Shown piece by piece: positions 22,923-26,145 of a DNA stretch of 26,145 nt. Both the position numbers and the translations under genes were made by a program. This DNA comes from Ruminococcus sp. UBA4321 (GTDB lineage: Bacteria; Bacillota; Clostridia; Oscillospirales; Ruminococcaceae): positions 1 to 26,145 of the forward strand of contig DGUB01000036.1 of NCBI GenBank assembly GCA_002393815.1, given 5' to 3'. A model generated the notes under the pieces. That model saw only the letters and a list, made by a program, of their open reading frames with translations, had not been told where the DNA came from and made no database searches. Every line of letters starts with the position of its first letter. Positions within the stretch are counted from its first letter, which is position 1.

Positions 22923-24086
22923 ATGAAAAAAATAACAGCAGTCATTCTGTCTGCACTGCTCGCGTTCAGCGGATGTGCGGGAATGGCTTTTTCTGTTTCG
23001 GCGGAAGAATATGCCGTTGGTGATATCAATGAAGACGGTAAAACAGACGCGGCGGATGCGGCGGAGATTCTCATGCTCTGTGCGAAGGCAGGTGCAGAAG
23101 GATTCGGCAGCCTTTCCGATGCACAGCGCAGCAGAGCAGACTATAATCAGGACGGAACAGTAGATGCTTCCGATGCAGGAGAAATTCTGGTATTTGCAGC
23201 CGAATCCGGTGCAGGCGGAAATCAGACGGAAGAATCTCTCAATGAACTGCTTCTGAACGTCATCGGTCAGATACCGGACGGCGGCGGATATTATACCGGA
23301 CGTGCCGCAAAGGCTGAACTGACGCAGAATGCATGGGAAGGCATGGACAAGGCAGTCGTGATAGAAGAAAACAGCGTAACAATTGATATGAATGAAGCCC
23401 GTCCGTCTTTCTGTTCTTCGGCAACATATATGGCTTTGCTGAAAACTCTGTCTGTCTGGGATACGGAACAGGTCATTTCTGTTGAAGCCTGGAAAAATCT
23501 CAAACCCTATACGGTACAGGGAAGAGCATGGGCAATTCAGGATGACGGTGTCGGCTGCTGGGGGCGTGCAAATGCCAATGGACCTGGATTTGCTGTACTC
23601 GCCGCACAGTTCGGCGCGGGAGAAAATACCTATATTGCACCGAAAAATTCTTATGCTTCCGAAGAGGATTATTTTGCCGCATGGAAGCAGGTGAAGCCCG
23701 GAGATTTTGTAAAGCTGTTCTGGAACAAATATATCGGCGATAACGGCAGCAATTCAGAATCCGGTCATATGGTTATCTTTCTTGGATTCACAGAATCTAC
23801 AGATGCTGACGGAAACCGAACCGGTACTGTTCGGTACTGGTCATCCAACGGCTCCGGTTATCAGCCGGACAGAGGCTACGGAATCAGCGAAACAAAGATT
23901 TCCTCTGTTTACCGCGCTGTTTCTACCCGGATTACACATCCGGAATCCTTCGCTGATGCAGAAAAAATCATGCCGGATAACAAAGATGCATGGCTGTATT
24001 CTCTCAACGGCAGTCATCTTGCCACAGAAAAAGAACTGCTTCAGGCAATTTCCGGGGTTTCGTCTGCGGCTGTCTCTGAAAAATAA
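22923..24086 (+). CDS. Secreted protein with N-terminal dockerin and putative Cys/His hydrolase domain
   Basis: A 387-residue exported protein. Residues 1-27 are a signal peptide (MKKITAVILSALLAFSG) with probable cleavage after VSA; a cysteine at 18 gives only a weak lipobox. Residues 31-95 hold a dockerin with two good calcium-loop repeats, GDINEDGKTDAADAAEIL and DYNQDGTVDASDAGEIL. Residues about 105-340 are a domain reminiscent of NlpC/P60 or CHAP folds: a helix-starting cysteine C164 (RPSFCSSATYMALL), VKPGDFVKLFW (257-267), H282 (SGHMVIFLG) and VRYWSSNG. Catalysis is inference. The ATG at 22923 follows GGAG. It directly follows the structured RNA, with no other promoter visible, and ends at a terminator. 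Confidence 0.82.
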   Translation: MKKITAVILSALLAFSGCAGMAFSVSAEEYAVGDINEDGKTDAADAAEILMLCAKAGAEGFGSLSDAQRSRADYNQDGTVDASDAGEILVFAAESGAGGNQTEESLNELLLNVIGQIPDGGGYYTGRAAKAELTQNAWEGMDKAVVIEENSVTIDMNEARPSFCSSATYMALLKTLSVWDTEQVISVEAWKNLKPYTVQGRAWAIQDDGVGCWGRANANGPGFAVLAAQFGAGENTYIAPKNSYASEEDYFAAWKQVKPGDFVKLFWNKYIGDNGSNSESGHMVIFLGFTESTDADGNRTGTVRYWSSNGSGYQPDRGYGISETKISSVYRAVSTRITHPESFADAEKIMPDNKDAWLYSLNGSHLATEKELLQAISGVSSAAVSEK

Positions 24087-24110
24087 TATGCTGAATTGAA
24101 AAGATTTGCT

Positions 24111-24150
24111 TTCTGCATCTGAAAAATTTTTCGGATGCAGAAATTTTTTT
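24111..24150 (+). terminator. Terminator of the N-terminal dockerin gene
   Basis: TTCTGCATC (24111-24119) pairs perfectly with GATGCAGAA (24134-24142); the intervening bases can extend the stem. ATTTTTTT follows. Confidence 0.92.
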
Positions 24151-24202
24151 GAAAATGATGTCACACTTTCTGTTTTCAGATTGTCTCTGGAAGTGAAAGC
24201 AA

Positions 24203-24214
24203 AATTGTACAATT
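24203..24214. promoter_or_regulatory. Palindrome upstream of the sigma factor gene
   Basis: AATTGTACAATT is a perfect 12-bp palindrome 30 bases before the sigma gene start and 52 bases after the previous terminator. It could be an operator. No convincing housekeeping -35/-10 pair was found in 24151-24244, so the promoter may be recognised by an alternative sigma factor. Confidence 0.35.
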
Positions 24215-24244
24215 CAGCTTGCACAAAAGAAAGGAGAAAAAACA

Positions 24245-24766
24245 ATGCAGGACAGCTCCGAACAAAGAAAAATTTTTGATGCGTATTATCATTATGTTTA
24301 TGCTGTTGTCTCCCGGATTCTCTCCGGAATCGGTACAGCAGAAGATATGGAGGAATGTGTTGCAGATGTCTTTGCAGAATATTTTCTCCGCTGTGAAAAT
24401 GTCAATCCGGAGAAGGTGAAATCCTATCTCGGCACGACTGCCCGGAATCAGGCAATTAATCGCTATCATTCCCTGAAACGGCATTTTGCGTTTTCGCTCG
24501 ATGATGATTCTGTGCCGGAACAGGCTTCTGATGAAGATATCTGTCAGACTGCCGAACAGGAAGAAACAGCCCATCTCTTACTGGAACAGATTCAGGCTCT
24601 GGGCGAACCGGACGCTTCTATTCTGATACAGAAATTTTATTATCACTGCAATTCCGGACAGATTGCCCGGATGTTGCATATGAATCCTGCTGCTGTCAGA
24701 ACCAGATGCAGCAGAGCTTTGAAACGGCTCAGAAAATCACTCACAGATGCCGGAATCACACTCTGA
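24245..24766 (+). CDS. ECF-type RNA polymerase sigma factor
   Basis: A 173-residue sigma-70 family protein with only regions 2 and 4. Region 2 spans about 10-80 (FDAYYHYVYAVVSRIL, AEDMEECVADVFAEYF, VKSYLGTTARNQAINRYHSL). Region 4 spans about 112-170 with a helix-turn-helix (CNSGQIARMLHMNPAAVRTR, then SRALKRLRKSL). Start preceded by AAAGGAGAAA. The next gene begins 15 bases later and has the layout of an anti-sigma factor, so the pair probably responds to an extracellular signal. Targets are unknown; neighbouring dockerin genes are candidates. Confidence 0.9.
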   Translation: MQDSSEQRKIFDAYYHYVYAVVSRILSGIGTAEDMEECVADVFAEYFLRCENVNPEKVKSYLGTTARNQAINRYHSLKRHFAFSLDDDSVPEQASDEDICQTAEQEETAHLLLEQIQALGEPDASILIQKFYYHCNSGQIARMLHMNPAAVRTRCSRALKRLRKSLTDAGITL

Positions 24767-24781
24767 AAGGAGGATTTACAC

Positions 24782-25795
24782 ATGAATCACAGAAAGATAA
24801 AAAATATCCTGAAACATGTCAGCTTTGAAGATGCCGAAAAAATCAGCAGAACATGGGCTGACCCCCATAAGGAAAAAGTATGGGAACGCATTCACCAGAA
24901 AATGGAATCCAAGGAGGAATTTCCTATGAAAGAACAAATTACTGTTTCACAAAATAAAATTATCAGCTGGAAAGGATATCTCAGCTTTGCGGCAGGAATT
25001 GCGCTATTCTGCGGCATTGCGGGTTATGGTGTGGCTTCTCTCCGGCAGTCCGGAAGATATGCCCCGGAACCCGAACCGCAGGCTTCTGTAGGAATGGCTG
25101 TCGAAACTGAAACGGATGCCACTGTCACAGAATCCGGAAGTACACAGACAGAACCTGTTATGATAATCCCTGAAACCGCTACAGCAATGACGGAAACTAC
25201 AGCTGACGTTCTGAAAAAAACAACAGATTCCGTCACGAAAACAACGACTTCTTCTACAGAAACAGCTTCTTCCACAACAGAAACGACTACAACAACAGTT
25301 GTTATCATGGAAAATCAGCTGCCTGAAACAGAAGAAACCCTTCCGGAGACTGTCCCCGAACTTCCGGAAACCATGCCGGAACTATCAGATAATGTCATCA
25401 TCGAAGACCCTACAGAAATGCCCGAAATTGACGCGCCTGATGAAACAGATGTATTCGCCGGCGAATATCTCGAAGAATATGCAGGCCGCTGTCAGATTAC
25501 AATCACAAAAAATGATACCGGCTATGATGTGCATATTCGTTGGGCAGGTTCGGCATCTGACCACGCTGAATGGGATTTCAGCGGAGAATTCGACGGAAAA
25601 GGTGTTCTGTATTACAGTGACTGTATCAAGAAAACGACTGTCTATGCTCCTGACAAAAGCACTGAAACAATCAACTATACAGACGGCACCGGCTATCTGC
25701 GGGTTTCTGAAGAAGGCACGAAAACCGGACTCATCTGGGTGGACGATATAGAACATGCCGCAGATGATTACTTCTTTATAGAAAAAAATGATTAA
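24782..25795 (+). CDS. Probable membrane anti-sigma factor
   Basis: A 337-residue single-pass membrane protein. Residues 1-60 are a charged cytosolic region (KHVSFEDAEKIS, KEKVWERIHQKM) suited to bind the sigma factor. Residues about 64-87 are the only membrane segment (GYLSFAAGIALFCGIAGYG). Residues about 95-223 are a low-complexity Thr/Ser/Glu/Pro linker. Residues about 225-337 form a small outer domain rich in beta strands (YDVHIRWAGSASDHAEWDF, GVLYYSDCIKKT, GYLRVSEEG) of no family I recognise. No zinc-binding HxxxCxxC motif is seen, so it is not a standard ZAS anti-sigma. Assignment rests on operon position and topology. Start has AAAGGAGG upstream. Confidence 0.75.
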   Translation: MNHRKIKNILKHVSFEDAEKISRTWADPHKEKVWERIHQKMESKEEFPMKEQITVSQNKIISWKGYLSFAAGIALFCGIAGYGVASLRQSGRYAPEPEPQASVGMAVETETDATVTESGSTQTEPVMIIPETATAMTETTADVLKKTTDSVTKTTTSSTETASSTTETTTTTVVIMENQLPETEETLPETVPELPETMPELSDNVIIEDPTEMPEIDAPDETDVFAGEYLEEYAGRCQITITKNDTGYDVHIRWAGSASDHAEWDFSGEFDGKGVLYYSDCIKKTTVYAPDKSTETINYTDGTGYLRVSEEGTKTGLIWVDDIEHAADDYFFIEKND

Positions 25796-25802
25796 AAAAA
25801 TC

Positions 25803-25831
25803 TTGTCAGCCCGGCTTACAGGGCTTGACAA
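25803..25831. promoter_or_regulatory. Inverted repeat covering the metK -35 box
   Basis: TTGTCAGCCC (25803-25812) pairs with GGGCTTGACAA (25821-25831) over 10 bp with one bulged base. The 3' arm contains the metK -35 TTGACA. On the plus strand no T-tract follows. On the minus strand the stem is followed by GATTTTTTTAATC, the layout of a terminator for antisense transcription. It may otherwise be an operator or an inefficient terminator. Confidence 0.5.
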
Positions 25832-25853
25832 ACAGCTTGAATTATAGTATAAT
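25825..25853 (+). promoter_or_regulatory. metK promoter
   Basis: A perfect TTGACA (25825-25830), a 17-base spacer and a perfect TATAAT (25848-25853). It lies 33 bases upstream of the SAM riboswitch. Confidence 0.9.
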
Positions 25854-25885
25854 ATTATTAGCGGCATAACTCTCTTATGCAACTG

Positions 25886-25987
25886 ACCTTATCAAGAGCG
25901 GCTGAGGAAACAGGTCCTGTGAAGCCCGGCAACCTGACAGTTTTGTTGATGGTGCTAAATCCTGCGGTTTTACCGAGAGATGAGGAA
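25886..25987 (+). ncRNA. SAM-I riboswitch (S-box leader)
   Basis: Binds S-adenosylmethionine and shuts off the SAM synthetase gene. S-box hallmarks are visible in order: CTTATCAAGAGCGGCTGAGG with its kink-turn, CCTGTGAAGCCCGGCAACCTG (P3 region with the GAAGCCCGGCAACC core), GGTGCTAAATCCTGC and the closing GAGAGATGAGGA that pairs with ACCTTATC for P1. A terminator follows at once. Confidence 0.96.
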
Positions 25988-26003
25988 TTATCTAATGCAA
26001 TCC

Positions 26004-26036
26004 ACAGCGTTCGGTCAATCCGGACGCTGTTTTTGT
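26004..26036 (+). terminator. Terminator of the SAM-I riboswitch
   Basis: ACAGCGTTCGG (26004-26014) pairs with CCGGACGCTGT (26020-26030) over 11 bp with one wobble, followed by TTTTTG. Ligand-bound aptamer should allow this stem to form. Confidence 0.9.
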
Positions 26037-26089
26037 TCCGCCTCTTGTGTCGCTTTATGAATTCTTTTATCAAAATTGGAGGCTTTATT

Positions 26090-26145
26090 ATGAAAAGAGT
26101 ATTTACTTCAGAATCCGTAACAGAGGGACATCCCGACAAAATCTG
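26090..26145 (+). CDS. metK: S-adenosylmethionine synthetase, N-terminal fragment (runs off the window)
   Basis: Makes SAM from methionine and ATP. Only the first 18 codons are present: MKRVFTSESVTEGHPDKI, which includes the diagnostic ESVTEGHPDK ATP-binding motif of MetK. TTGGAGG upstream is a good ribosome site. The gene is incomplete because the window ends, not because it is broken. The SAM-I riboswitch upstream agrees with the identity. Confidence 0.95.
   Translation, partial: MKRVFTSESVTEGHPDKI

Noticed and set aside
25195..25310. ACA/ACT-rich stretch as a DNA repeat or CRISPR-like array
   Set aside because: It is an in-frame Thr/Ser-rich linker of the anti-sigma-like protein; no regular repeat-spacer units.

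Overview
The window looks like chromosomal DNA from a gut or rumen Ruminococcus-type firmicute (Oscillospiraceae). The reasons are three secreted proteins with dockerin-type modules (cellulosome-like), a pectin-degrading PL11-type lyase, cytosolic BspA-type leucine-rich repeat proteins, consensus TTGACA-N17-TATAAT promoters, purine-rich Shine-Dalgarno sites, and SAM-I and TPP riboswitches. Species assignment is inference. No transposase, integrase, tRNA, rRNA or CRISPR array was seen.

Layout, left to right. (1) 1-3.1 kb: glycerol kinase (glpK, minus), divergent from a small HAD phosphatase-like gene. The two promoters flank a perfect 10-bp inverted repeat. A TrmH/SpoU-type RNA methyltransferase (minus) converges on the HAD gene. 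(2) 3.2-4.4 kb: a secreted CHAP-ricin-dockerin protein. (3) 4.5-8.5 kb: a thiamin salvage operon, with a TPP riboswitch and terminator, then a second structured element resembling a diverged TPP aptamer, then thiW-thiM-thiE-thiD-tenA, closed by a strong bidirectional terminator. (4) 8.5-16.2 kb, minus strand: one tightly packed nine-gene operon transcribed as fhs, tsaE, tsaB, three tandem LRR paralogues, rpiB, upp, and an MBL-fold/GNAT fusion. (5) 16.3-17.7 kb, minus: pspA, driven by a consensus promoter, and a small YbjN-like gene. (6) 17.8-22.2 kb, plus: a 1136-residue rhamnogalacturonan lyase with ricin module, two copies of an unassigned module and a dockerin; then a metallophosphoesterase. 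(7) 22.2-24.1 kb: a consensus promoter drives a roughly 640-nt, highly structured RNA with no plausible ORF. Its two ends can form a 30-position helix with 29 pairs. A secreted protein with an N-terminal dockerin and a putative Cys/His hydrolase domain follows directly. (8) 24.2-25.8 kb: an ECF-type sigma factor and a one-pass membrane protein that is probably its anti-sigma factor. (9) 25.8 kb to the end: a metK promoter, SAM-I riboswitch, terminator and the first 18 codons of metK.

Working together: the thi operon recycles thiazole and pyrimidine moieties to thiamin phosphate, with no de novo thiC or thiG in view. The minus-strand operon combines folate one-carbon loading, t6A tRNA modification, pentose and uracil salvage. 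The dockerin proteins point to cell-surface or extracellular multienzyme assembly acting on pectin and possibly peptidoglycan.

The two observations most worth following are the large structured RNA at about 22257-22900, which I cannot assign to a known class by eye, and the second TPP-like aptamer at about 4699-4806.
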